A stretch of 64,000 nt of DNA from Ovis canadensis (GCF_042477335.2 NC_091247.1:1944501-2008500), one strand, 5' to 3'; positions 12,064-20,215 are shown, counted from the first letter of the stretch. Notes: generated from the letters alone by a model not told the origin. Made by a program: numbers and translations.

Positions 12064-12190
12064 GGGCTTCATTCATAATCAGCTGTTTTAATTTCCATTC
12101 AGCACAAATCCTTCACCCAGCCTGACAGCCCGGCTGCCGGCCCCACCGCCAAATTAATATCCTTCCCGGGCTCATTTATAAAGTCTCCCC
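12064..12190. promoter_or_regulatory. AT-rich element at the edge of the RXRA CpG island, candidate enhancer
   Basis: About 0.9 kb inside intron 1, two AT-rich blocks flank a short GC-rich centre. The left block has TTCATTCATAATCAGCTG with an E-box CAGCTG at 12080-12085, then TTTTAATTTCC. The right block has AAATTAATAT at 12151-12160 and CATTTATAAAG at 12173-12183. No repeat family fits. Homeodomain, bHLH and CDX-like cores are visible; the enhancer role is inferred from composition and position. Confidence 0.42.
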
Positions 12191-13005
12191 ACCCCCTCCC
12201 CCTCCCCTGCCTCTCACTGGTTCCCAAACCCGCGGGAGGACAGCGGGCTGGGGGCACCTGGCCATGCCCCCGCCTCCTTTGTGGGGCCAGACCTGGAGCT
12301 GGAGAGCGGTCCAGGGCAAGGGAGCCACTGGGCGCGATGGCAGCGGGAGGACGGGAAAGCCGGCCCTCCGACCCTCCACGGTGTCCACCCCAAGTGCAGG
12401 GCCAGCTCCAGGGAACGCCAGGAGAACACTCGCGTGCGCCAGAGTGAGGGTCCCCGTTTCTGGAAGGGGCCTCCCCGGGTTTGCTGGTCCCGGTCTCAAG
12501 GCCCTTCGGCGACCCTGCCCACTGGCGCCCGGGCGGCTCTGGGGGAGGAGGGGTCCCGAGCGTTCCAGGGCCGGCGGCCTGCTGGACTCCGCAGCCCGGG
12601 CGGCGGCGCAGAGGCCGTCCCGATGCCAGGGCGGCCGGAGGCTGGGAGCGCACAAGTTGCGCCGCCCCGCTGGAGCTGGGCGCCCGGGCGGGGGGCGCCA
12701 GCTGCCGCCGGGCGGGGCCGGGAGTCCCCCCCCCCCCGCCGCCCCGGTCCAGCCGACCGGCCGCCCCTCCGGCCCCGCTGCCCTCCCGCTGCCCGCTCCA
12801 AGTCGGCGGCCCGCCGCGGCCCGCGAGCTGCCCGCCGCCCTCGCCCGCTCCGCGCCCCGCCGGCCCGGGGAAAAGTTGCCCGGCCCACCCGCTCGCGGCC
12901 CCGCGCCCCAACTCCGCGCGGGCCGGCCGGGGGGCGCGGGGCCGGGCGGGGCGGGCCGGGGGCCCCCGCGCGCGCCGGGGACGCGCCCCGCCGCCGCCCG
13001 CGATC

Positions 13006-13011
13006 ACTCAC
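13006..13011 (-). other. RXRA: RXRA intron 1 splice donor
   Basis: The minus strand reads CTCG|GTGAGT across 13012/13011, a consensus U2-type 5' splice site directly after the split codon. No matching exon 2 is visible to the left, so the acceptor lies outside the window. Confidence 0.88.
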
Positions 13012-13039
13012 CGAGCGGCAGGAAATGTTTGGTGTCCAT
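13012..13039 (-). CDS. RXRA: RXRA coding part of exon 1 (N-terminus of retinoid X receptor alpha)
   Basis: Read on the minus strand, an ATG at 13039-13037 opens the peptide MDTKHFLPL. It ends with a single G at 13012, immediately followed by a GTGAGT splice donor, so the tenth codon is split after its first base. MDTKHFLPL is the known N-terminus of mammalian RXR-alpha; the RXRB and RXRG N-termini differ. RXR-alpha is a nuclear receptor that binds 9-cis-retinoic acid and is the common heterodimer partner of RAR, VDR, PPAR, LXR, FXR and TR. This exon contributes only the start of the disordered A/B (AF-1) region; the DNA- and ligand-binding domains lie in exons beyond the left edge. The start has a good context (G at -3, G at +4) and sits in a CpG island. 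If the intron were retained, the frame would stop at once (TGA at 13006-13004). The match is short but exact and supported by position, donor and promoter type. Confidence 0.92.
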
Positions 13040-13190
13040 GTCTGCGGCGACCTCGCGGCGGCCCCCGGCGCGGCCGGCCGGGCCCGGGCGGCGGGAGCCG
13101 GCGGCGGCGGCGGCGGCGGCGGCGCGCGGAGGCCGCGGCGCGGCGAGTTGTTGCAAAAGTCGCCCAACAATGTAAACTACTTGTGCCGCG
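13040..13190 (-). other. RXRA: RXRA 5' untranslated part of exon 1 (right limit uncertain)
   Basis: This is the GC-rich leader upstream of the RXRA ATG. It contains eight GCG units (GCC-type on the sense strand, 13101-13124). At its distal end is a less GC-rich patch around 13145-13190, whose minus strand includes TTTACATTGTTGGGCGAC. I see no ATG on the sense strand between this patch and the start codon, so no AUG upstream ORF is evident. The frame of the RXRA ATG stays open all the way upstream. The true transcription start is not determinable from sequence alone; there is no TATA box, so several dispersed starts are likely. Confidence 0.55.
13101..13124 (-). repeat. (GCG)8 trinucleotide run in the RXRA 5'UTR
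   Basis: Eight perfect GCG units on the plus strand, which is GCC-type in the RXRA leader. Such runs are often length-variable and form stable RNA structure close to the start codon. Confidence 0.9.
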
Positions 13191-13339
13191 CGCCCCCGCC
13201 GCGCGCGCGCCCGCCCGCCCGCGCCCCCGCCGCGCGCGCCCGCGCCCCGCTCCGACCGCGGCGGCGCCGGCGGGGGGGCGGCGGGGGGCCCGCGACGGGC
13301 GCGGACTCGGCGCAGCGCCGCCACCCGCCCGCCCGGCCT

Positions 13340-13545
13340 GCGCGCGCGCCCAGCCCCGCCCGCCCGGAGCGCGCCCCCCACCGGCCCCCCGCGCCCCCCG
13401 GCCCTGCCGGAGCGCAGCCCCCCCCCGCGCCTCCCCGCCGTCCGGAGCGCGCCCCCCGCCCCCTGCGCGCGCGCCCAGCCCCGCCCGCCCGGAGCGCACC
13501 CCCTTCCGCCCCCCCCTCCCCGGCGCCCGGAGCGCGCCCCTTTCC
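13340..13545 (-). repeat. GC-rich tandem repeat within the RXRA promoter
   Basis: The word GGAGCGC recurs at 13366, 13409, 13444, 13491 and 13529, about every 35-47 bp, each followed by a C-rich spacer. A longer word CAGCCCCGCCCGCCCGGAGC occurs twice, starting at 13351 and 13476. Each copy carries Sp/KLF-type CCGCCC sites, so copy number would change the number of GC boxes. Confidence 0.7.
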
Positions 13546-13704
13546 CCAGCGCTGCCCGCCCCGCCGCCGAGTTGCAGGCGAGCGAGCGCGGTGCAAACTT
13601 GCAAGTTTTCCTCCGCCAGGGGTTCCCGGGAGTCGCTCGGGGGCGGCGGCGCGGGGGCGGGGGGCGCGGGCGGGGCGGGAGCAGAATTCCCTCCCGGCCT
13701 ACCA

Positions 13705-13728
13705 CCCCCCCCCCCCAAAAAAAAAAAA
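13705..13728. repeat. (C)12(A)12 homopolymer pair
   Basis: Twelve C followed directly by twelve A; a likely length-variable and sequencing-error-prone site upstream of RXRA. Confidence 0.85.
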
Positions 13729-14044
13729 CCACCACCGGGCGGAGCAGGCGGACAGCGGCCGGGCCATTGTCTGAGCGGCCACACAAAGCGGCCGGCCGCG
13801 CGGCGCGCGGAGCCTGCCCGGCGCCTGGGGAAACTGAGGCCCCGGGCGGCACAGGCTCGGCTCCGGCGTCTAGTGCGGGGTTTCATTTTCTGGAGCCCCC
13901 ATCCGGCCCCTACTCCCACACTCCGGGCGCCGCCAGCCCCGCCCCCACCCCGGGAAGGGGGCCTGGATGGGGAGGGGGCGCCCTGGCTTCTGGGAGCGCC
14001 AGGCTGGGGACCAGGGGCGAGCTGGGTGCTGACTCTGTGGCCAG

Positions 14045-14120
14045 GTGGCTATTTTTACGCCTTGGACAGTTCTCTGCCCTGACTTTTAAATTCATGACGT
14101 GTTTGTTTAAAAGCGAAAGG
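14045..14120. promoter_or_regulatory. AT-rich element about 1 kb upstream of the RXRA start
   Basis: CTATTTTTAC (14049-14058, MEF2-like), TTTTAAATTCATGACGT with an ATGACGT half-CRE at 14094-14100, and GTTTGTTTAA (14101-14110, FOX-like) are packed into 75 bp just outside the CpG island. No repeat family is recognised. Candidate proximal enhancer. Confidence 0.42.
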
Positions 14121-14124
14121 ACGG

Positions 14125-15550
14125 ATGCCCGTCCTGACAGCTCGGGGCAGCTGGAGTTGGGGCTCCTGCGTGAGTTACCTGCACGGACCTGGGCCTCCTG
14201 ACCCCGCCCCCAACCCCGCTGCCCTGCTCGGTCCACTCCCAGAGGCGCTTCCCCGGGAGTCCCCACGTCACCAGGGCCACACAGGTGGCCCCTGGGCCAG
14301 GGGCGCTGATGGGAGGGCCCAGCCAGCAGCTCAGGGACAGACACAGCCTGGACTAGAGGGGGGCCCTCCTGTCTCGGGCACCATCGCCACCTATGTGACC
14401 TCCAGCCTGCCTCCCCTGCTCCCTGGGCTTCACTTTCCTCTCTGTGGAATGGGCACACAACAGGACCGCCTCCCCATGGACAGCCAGGGGCTAGATCCCA
14501 CAAGGCCACTGAGACCTGTCCTGCTGCAGAGAGAGGCCCTCGGGCCACTGGGAGCATCCTGGGCTGGGGGGAGTCGGGTAAGTGCTGATTGGGGAGCCCT
14601 CCCTCCCCAGGCACAACCACAGGCCGTGGCCCAGGCTTGCCCTGTCCCCTTGGCTCCTGTCTGATCCCTGCCTGCCCTCCTCCCCTGCTCGAGAAAGTCT
14701 GGGTTTTGCTGGCTCCTGAGCCCCCTGCCCATCTGCCCTTGCCTCGAGCCGTGGCCGGTGTACGACTGGTCCTCATCACTGTCGTCCCAGCAAACCCACT
14801 CCCCCCTTCGCCCTGCCAGCCACCCGCTTCTAAAGTCTGTTTCCTTCCGCCAGGGCTGGGGCCAGGCAAGCATGCAGGGTGAGCAGGAGCGAACACGGGT
14901 GCTGACACGTCTGGGGTGTGCGCCGCGTGCCAGCCCCCATCTTCGGGCCTGTCTCCATTGCCCCTGGCATGGCCTTCCCTCTGTGCACCGTCAGTGGCCC
15001 GTCTGAACTGCGTCCTCCCAGCCTGTCCTCCCGCCCTGAGTCAGACCTCACCACTGCCACCGGAGATGAAGAGGCCCTCGCCTCTTGGGAGAGGAGACCA
15101 CCCAGTACCATGGCGCCCACTTCTTGGCTGGTCACCCCCAACAACTCCTCGGCAGTGGGCACTGCTAGCCCACCTGACTGAGGAGGACAGGCCGGAAAAG
15201 ATGACAGCGTGGAGCACCGTCACTCTGCAGCGAGGAGGAAGCCGGCGTTTGAACCCGAGCCCTGTCCTGGGGGCGTCTGGGCCAGCGAGGGTGTGGACCC
15301 GCACAGGCCCCAGGGCCCCAGTGGCCTGTGGTGCAGCACTGCCTTCGCGCCACATCCTGTGCGACAGGCAGCCACGCTCTGCTGAGTGGGGGCAGGGTGC
15401 CAAAGAAACGTGAACGGCTGCCGCGTCCATTGCCGTGGGTCGGTCGTTCATTCAACAGACGTCTCTTCAGCCCTTGCCAAGGGGCCAGACCGTGTGCCCA
15501 GACTAGGTCGTCAGGCGGAGGGTGGTCCCAGGTGAACAGGCATGGGCTGG
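14125..15550. other. RXRA 5' flank, unique sequence
   Basis: GC-rich intergenic DNA with no gene recognised. One sense MIR remnant lies at about 14384-14475 (TATGTGACCTCCAGCC ... CTTTCCTCTCTGTGGAATGG). Confidence 0.55.
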
Positions 15551-15554
15551 CTCC

Positions 15555-15712
15555 CCGTCCTTCTATTCGCAGCCGTGTGACCTAGCCAGGTCCCTCCTTC
15601 CCTGTGCCTCAGTCTCCTCATCTGTAGACTGGCATGGTCACCCTGTGCCACTGAGTCACGGAGAAGACTGAATGAGGTGAGGCAGGGAGAGTCATGTAAT
15701 CATACGGACCAC
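15555..15712 (+). mobile_element. MIR SINE remnant
   Basis: CCGTGTGACCTAGCCAGGTC, then GTGCCTCAGTCTCCTCATCT and a GAATGAGGTGAGG tail fit sense-orientation MIR. It directly abuts the BovB fragment that starts near 15715. Confidence 0.75.
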
Positions 15713-15714
15713 AG

Positions 15715-16005
15715 CCTTGTCTAACTCAAGGAAACTATGAGCCATGCCGTGCAGGGCCACCCAAGATGGATGGCTCGTGGTGGAGAGTTCTGACAAAATG
15801 TGGTCCAGTGGAGAAGGGAATAGCAACCCGCTTCAGTGTTCTCACCGTAAGAACCCCACGAACAGAGGGTGAGATGGTTGGATGGCATCACGGACTCGAT
15901 GGACATGAGTTTGAGCAAGCTACGGGAGTTGGTGATGGACAGGGAGGCCTGGCGTGCTGCAGTCCCAAAGAGTCGGACACAACTGAGCGACTGAACTGAA
16001 CTGAG
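15715..16005 (+). mobile_element. BovB fragment with internal deletion
   Basis: The left part (AACTCAAGGAAACTATGAGC ... AACCCCACGAACAG, to about 15866) matches the BovB region upstream of the endonuclease. It is joined directly to the extreme BovB 3' end (GAGATGGTTGGATGGCATCA ... GTCGGACACAACTGAGCGAC), ending in the GAACTGAACTGA tail. About 2.5-3 kb of element is missing between the halves, leaving a SINE-sized chimera. No coding capacity. Confidence 0.85.
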
Positions 16006-16225
16006 GGAGAGTCTGGCCCCAGGAGGAGGAGCTCAGTCCTGAGAGTTCCTGCCACTTCAGTTATCGATATGATTATGAGATGATGAAGTGGGCACTCTGG
16101 GAGCCCCAGCCCAGGCGGGACCTAAGAGGCACCCACAAGGGGGTAGGAAGTGGTGGACAGGCTGGAAGTGTTAGGACAGTGACCGAAGGGCCAGGACATG
16201 TCAGGCCAGGGGCCCGCAGCTTCTG
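16006..16225. other. Unique intergenic sequence
   Basis: Nothing recognised between the BovB fragment and the L2 remnant. Confidence 0.5.
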
Positions 16226-16229
16226 GGCA

Positions 16230-16450
16230 CAGCTGTTTCTTGGGCTGGGTTTGAAGAAGGAAAGTTTTCATCGGATCAAGACAGGGCCGAGGGCACTCCA
16301 GGCAGGAGGACCAGCACAAGCTCTCGCCCGGCCGAGGAGGTAGCCAGCCTGTTGGAGGAACAGCCTTCAACAGCCTTGGCAGGCAGGTCGGAACACGCCG
16401 GGCGCTCACAGGCGAGCTGGTCCTAGAGGCCTCGAAGCCTGAGGTGGAGC
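16230..16450 (+). mobile_element. L2 LINE remnant
   Basis: GGGCACTCCAGGCAGGAGGA, CCAGCACAAGC and GCCTGTTGGAGGAACAGCC follow the L2 3' pattern (gcattccaggcagagggaacagc...). Old and diverged, no coding capacity. Confidence 0.6.
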
Positions 16451-16454
16451 ATCT

Positions 16455-17030
16455 GAAGTCACCTGCCTGTGACAGGAGAGTCAAGCCCTGGGCTTCCCAG
16501 TCCTCCCCCAGCCCCTTGCCCCAGAAAACCCAGAGACTCCGTTTGGAACTGTTGGCGCCTGGAGCCAGGGAGACAGGCACAGGCGAACTGCCGCGTGGGT
16601 TTCTTGGGGCCTCTGCTCCCAGGAGAGACCTCCGACGGTGTCTCCAAGCCCCAGCCTCAGCCAGGGCCCCGGGAGGCCGCGGGGGCAGTGGAGTGCGCAC
16701 GTGTCCAGAGCCCCGCAGGCCCGGCTCTGGTGCCCACAGGTGCCTCGCTGCCCTCAGCCTCATCTTGCCCTTGGCAGGGGCCGGGAGTGGTGGGGTGCAG
16801 GGGTGCTGCAGGAGCTGGCTGGCTCGGGAGGGGAGAGGAGCAGGCTGCGGAGAGAGGCAAACACCCAGCCTCCTTGATGGAAAATGTGCTTGCCCTTGTT
16901 ATTTCTGGTTCTCGCTCTCGCCTTGAGCTGGGGCTCTTTGGTGCAAACGATCCCACAGGGCCCCGCCCGGAACGGTGGCTGCCCCATTTGGAGTCTCCAG
17001 GTCCCAGCTAACCATGGAAAAAACCACCCC
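16455..17030. other. Unique intergenic sequence, no gene seen
   Basis: GC-rich, with overlapping open frames in several frames (for example 16444-16926 + and 16122-16763 -). No domain or motif is recognisable, so none is called as a gene. Confidence 0.55.
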
Positions 17031-17034
17031 CAGC

Positions 17035-17255
17035 CTTCCCGCCATGTGTTTCTGCAGCCAAAAGTATTTTTATAGTAATATCCATCTATTTACAACCTGG
17101 GATCTGAGAGGGTTTTGTTTTTTGTTTGGTTTTTTTTTTTCTTTCTGAAGGATGCTTTTTAAGGTACTTTGGCCTATCCCCTGTGCCTGTCTCAGCTCAA
17201 GCTTGTAAACAGTCTCCGGAATCACTTGGTGAACAGTATTTTTAAAGGCCAGTGT
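17035..17255. promoter_or_regulatory. AT-rich candidate regulatory element
   Basis: Some 220 bp of AT-rich, apparently non-repetitive DNA about 4 kb upstream of RXRA. It contains AAAAGTATTTTTATAGTAAT, a T-rich run near 17115-17145, a perfect forkhead word TGTAAACA at 17204-17211, and AACAGTATTTTTAAAGG. Candidate enhancer; alternatively an unrecognised old repeat. Confidence 0.35.
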
Positions 17256-18026
17256 CTGCCAGGCGGGGCCCCGGAGACTGGCGTCTGGATGGATGGCTCC
17301 CGACAGTTCCTGGGGCACCAGGGCGCACCTTGGCTACTTCTGGGTTCTTTCCTCCAAGGAGGGCCCATGTGGTCCTGAGCTGATGACCAGCAGGATCTCA
17401 CAGACAGAGTGGGGCCCTGACCCCCATAAACAGGGCAGGGGCTCAGGCACCCCAGCCTGTTCTCAAATCCCCCAGCCTGGAGGGCACTCTCTCACCTCCT
17501 GTGGGGGCGACCCTCTCTGTCGCTGGTGACAGCTGACTCAAGCTGGCAGGTGAGGAGGAAGCCCAAAGGGGCAGAGGGGCACCCAAGCTCGCCCAACAAG
17601 GCGGACAGAGCTGTTCTGAGGTCCACCCTGTCTCTCCATCATGTGGGGGAGCTCAGGAAAGCCGCTGGTCTGCACTCAGCCTGTCCTGCTTAGTGGGGAG
17701 AAGCGAGCAGACCAGGTCGGGGGACATGGTGGAGGAGGAGACGCCTCTGCGAAGCCTCTGTCGCCCTGCAGGCTCTTGACCACTCCTGTCCACAGCAGTG
17801 GCCAGCCCTGCACAGCCAGACAAATGCGGCCAGAAAGAGGTTAGGCTTTGTCCCCGTCAGATGCTCTGAAGGCAGGCCGCTCCCCTCCATCGTGTGGGAG
17901 CGTCGTCCCAAACCTCTGGGCACTGAAAGGCAGTTTGGCCAAACCAGTCTGTGTGGGACAGGCCTAAGGGGATGTGGCTCTGTGGAGAAAGACTGGGGTT
18001 TCGGGGTGGCTCCCCGCGAGGGCTGG
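17256..18026. other. Unique intergenic sequence, no gene seen
   Basis: GC-rich unique DNA between the AT-rich element and the Bov-tA insertion; no repeat or gene recognised. Confidence 0.5.
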
Positions 18027-18265
18027 CAGGATCCTTCCGTGCTAGGTCACTTCCGTCGTGTCCAACTCTGCGACCCCAGGGACTGTAGCCCACCAGGCTC
18101 CTCTGTCCATGGGATTCTCCGGGTAAGAAGACTGGAGTGGGTTGCCATGCCCTCCTCCAGGGGATCTTCCTGATCCAGGGATCAAACCCATGTCTCCTAC
18201 GTCTCCTGCATCTGTGGGTGGGTTCTTTACCGCTAGCGCCACCTGGGAACCCCCAGGATCCTTCC
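18027..18265 (-). mobile_element. Bov-tA SINE with perfect target-site duplications
   Basis: The Bov-A body (GGGACTGTAGCCCACCAGGC ... CTGGAGTGGGTTGCCATGC) is followed by the tRNA-like head in reverse complement, ending GCTAGCGCCACCTGGGA. The 12-bp word CAGGATCCTTCC flanks it exactly at 18027-18038 and 18254-18265, so the insertion itself is 18039-18253. The head retains a CTCF-like word, CCCAGGTGGCGC on the minus strand. Perfect duplications indicate a relatively young insertion. Confidence 0.9.
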
Positions 18266-19020
18266 AGATGTCTCCAAAGAGATGGTCCCTCCGAACCCCA
18301 AGGGCACTTGGAAGGAGTCATGGATGCCGGGGCGGGGGGCAGGAGTGAGGGGCAGCTCGCAGGGGTCCAGAGAGTTCCGAGTCAGCAAAGGAGGATGCCG
18401 CTGTTTCCTGGGGTCATGAAGTCCCAGCCACCCCGTCTGCCAACTCCGGCCCCAAAGACAGATTCCTGCTCCCCCGGTTCACCAGAGGCGATACAAAAAC
18501 TCAGGGGAGCGGTGACTGGCTCCAGGTCACGCAGCAGCCCCAGCATCAAGGCCAGCAGATTTACAATAAGGGTTAGTGGTCGGACGTCCACCCCCTGCTT
18601 AGGGACAACCACTCACTGGGGCCACCAGCGGACTGCCCCATCTCCCTGCTTCTCACTGGGGTGCAAATGCTGAGACCAGGTGCAGAGAGAAGGGCCAGGC
18701 AGCAGACCTGGAAACCTGGGTGCTAGGGTGGGTACCGGGAGTGGGGAGGCTGTGCCTGGCTCAGCCAGCGGCTCTCCCATGCCCCTCTCTGAACCTCAGC
18801 CTCTTCTTTAAGATGGAAGAAAAGAGCCAGCTAATCATAGAGACTTTTTTATTTTTAACGTGAAACATGAGAACATCAACAGGGAAATCCGTGTTGACGG
18901 ATCCCAGGAGCAGAGGAGAAGGGCTCAGGCCGAGAGGCGCAGCCTGGGGTGCTGACCCCGTCCCAGGCCTGGCTCCGAAGATGGCACGCCCCTCCCCGAC
19001 TCCTCTTCCTCATGCCCTCT
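18266..19020. other. Unique intergenic sequence with a MIR trace
   Basis: GC-rich DNA. A sense MIR-like stretch lies near 18765-18835 (CTCTCTGAACCTCAGCCTCT then AAGATGGAAG). No gene seen. Confidence 0.5.
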
Positions 19021-19024
19021 CCAG

Positions 19025-19330
19025 ACGCCGCCCACCAAGCAAGAAGATAATGTGTTTTACCAGGAGCATTTATTATCGACAATTGCTCGGTAAATCTCCG
19101 TCTGTACACATACATATACATAAGAGGCGGATAAACACGCAGGGCAGAGCTGCGTGCGCAGTCTCCCTGATGTAGTCAGCTTGCCCCCATAAAGATAACG
19201 GGAGATGATTCATAATATTTATTTGACAGACATGATATGAACCGTAATAGCCTGTTGGGATTAAAAATATCCGTACGTCTCTGTCACCCACCAATGTGGT
19301 TTAAATATTATATATGTGGCCACTGCAGCA
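19025..19330. promoter_or_regulatory. Long AT-rich candidate conserved element, about 6 kb upstream of RXRA
   Basis: About 300 bp of strongly AT-rich, non-repetitive-looking DNA lies in a GC-rich flank. It has AGATAA GATA-type cores at 19045-19050 and 19193-19198, CATTTATTATCGACAATTGC, a forkhead-like TATTTATTTG at 19216-19225, and TTTAAATATTATATATG near 19301-19317. It looks unlike any repeat in the window and is the strongest compositional candidate for a conserved enhancer here. Confidence 0.5.
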
Positions 19331-20125
19331 CCCGGGAGAAGGGAGCGGTTATTGATGGCAGCCGTGAAGGGGAGTCGCGGTGCGCTGCGGGATGGGAGCG
19401 TGGCAACGGAGTTCCGTGCCTGCATCCAGAGAAGCTGTCCCAGGAAACGTTGCCCTGCGCCCGGCTTACCCCCAGACCACCCGCCAGCTGGGCCACAGCT
19501 GCCCTCGGCCAGCGCCATCCCAGGAGCGCCTGGCTGCAGCTCAGGGTCCAAGGCAGCGGCCACCCAGTGGAGGGCAGAGCCCTGCCACCCCCCGCCCGGC
19601 AAGTAAAAAACCCTTTCCTGCTCCTCATCGCCCTCGGGATAAAGTCCAAACTCTTAAGAAAACCGGCCAGGCCCTCCCTTCCTGCCCTGAGTCATCTCCC
19701 TCCTGCCGGCACCCAGCCCTGCCCACAAAGCCGCCCGATCCCGGGCAGACAGCAGCTCTGGACCGCTGTCCACACCGGCCACTCCACATTCCACCAAAGG
19801 CATTGCCCCACCTGTGGGCAGCTGGCTGACCGCTCCCGACACACACGCCCCAAAGCCGGGCTGAGCCTGCTCTGCCCCGCTGATAGCCCACACCCTCCCA
19901 GTGCTTCCGGGAGTCCTGTTTCCTGGATGTTCCCACCGGCCTGAGAGCCCGTCGAGGCTGGGGACCTGGGCATGGGACCACCAACTTTCCGTTGCCCTGC
20001 CTGGGACATCGTGGGAGCTCGGGATACTCTGGAGGGGGCGCAAGGAAGGAAGTATGGTGTTGTTTTCACGGGGCTGGCTTCCTCTCTGAGCCTGGGGGTG
20101 GGCTCTCAGGGTCCCTATTTACATC
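19331..20125. other. Unique intergenic sequence, no gene seen
   Basis: GC-rich DNA. The 235-codon frame at 19237-19944 (+) overlaps the AT-rich element and similar frames on the opposite strand, and shows no domain. Confidence 0.55.
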
Positions 20126-20129
20126 TCAG

Positions 20130-20215
20130 AACTTTTGTACTTATGAAAACACCCTTTCCCTTTTGGGGCCTCAGTTTGCCCATCAGTACAATGGGTCTCC
20201 AGTCCCTGAGTCAGG
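20130..20215 (+). mobile_element. MIR SINE remnant
   Basis: GGGGCCTCAGTTTGCCCATC then AGTACAATGGGTCTCCAG is the sense MIR 3' pattern. Confidence 0.65.

Larger units (their letters stand above)
1..13011 (-). other. RXRA: RXRA intron 1, 5' part (continues off the left edge)
   Basis: Everything left of the exon 1 donor is intronic for RXRA. I found no exon-like segment carrying RXR zinc-finger or ligand-binding sequence on either strand, which agrees with the known very long first intron of mammalian RXRA. The sequence is GC-rich and largely unique. It holds MIR remnants, a degenerate TG/CA tract near 7.5 kb and a few AT-richer islands listed separately. No BovB, Bov-tA or Bov-A copy is recognisable anywhere in it. 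Confidence 0.85.
13191..13800 (-). promoter_or_regulatory. RXRA: RXRA CpG-island promoter region (TATA-less)
   Basis: This is extremely C+G-rich DNA immediately upstream of RXRA exon 1. It has many GC-box (GGGCGG / CCGCCC) matches for Sp/KLF factors, for example in the two copies of CAGCCCCGCCCGCCCGGAGC starting at 13351 and 13476. No TATA box is seen at a sensible distance. CpG density is very high, as expected for a housekeeping-type, constitutively unmethylated promoter. The segment also contains a tandem array (13340-13545) and a (C)12(A)12 run (13705-13728). Assignment as promoter is inferred from its position at RXRA exon 1. Confidence 0.75.
12490..13870. other. CpG island spanning RXRA exon 1
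   Basis: CG dinucleotides are dense and barely depleted through this block, whereas flanks on both sides are G+C-rich but CpG-poorer. The island covers the start of intron 1, exon 1, and about 0.7 kb upstream. It contains long G/C homopolymer stretches such as the C run near 12727-12737. Limits were judged by eye. Confidence 0.88.

Noticed and set aside
12264-14201. Plus-strand frames of 303, 497 and 533 codons over the CpG island, antisense to RXRA
   Set aside because: Extreme GC content removes stop codons in all frames; Pro/Ala/Arg-rich translations without domains, overlapping each other.
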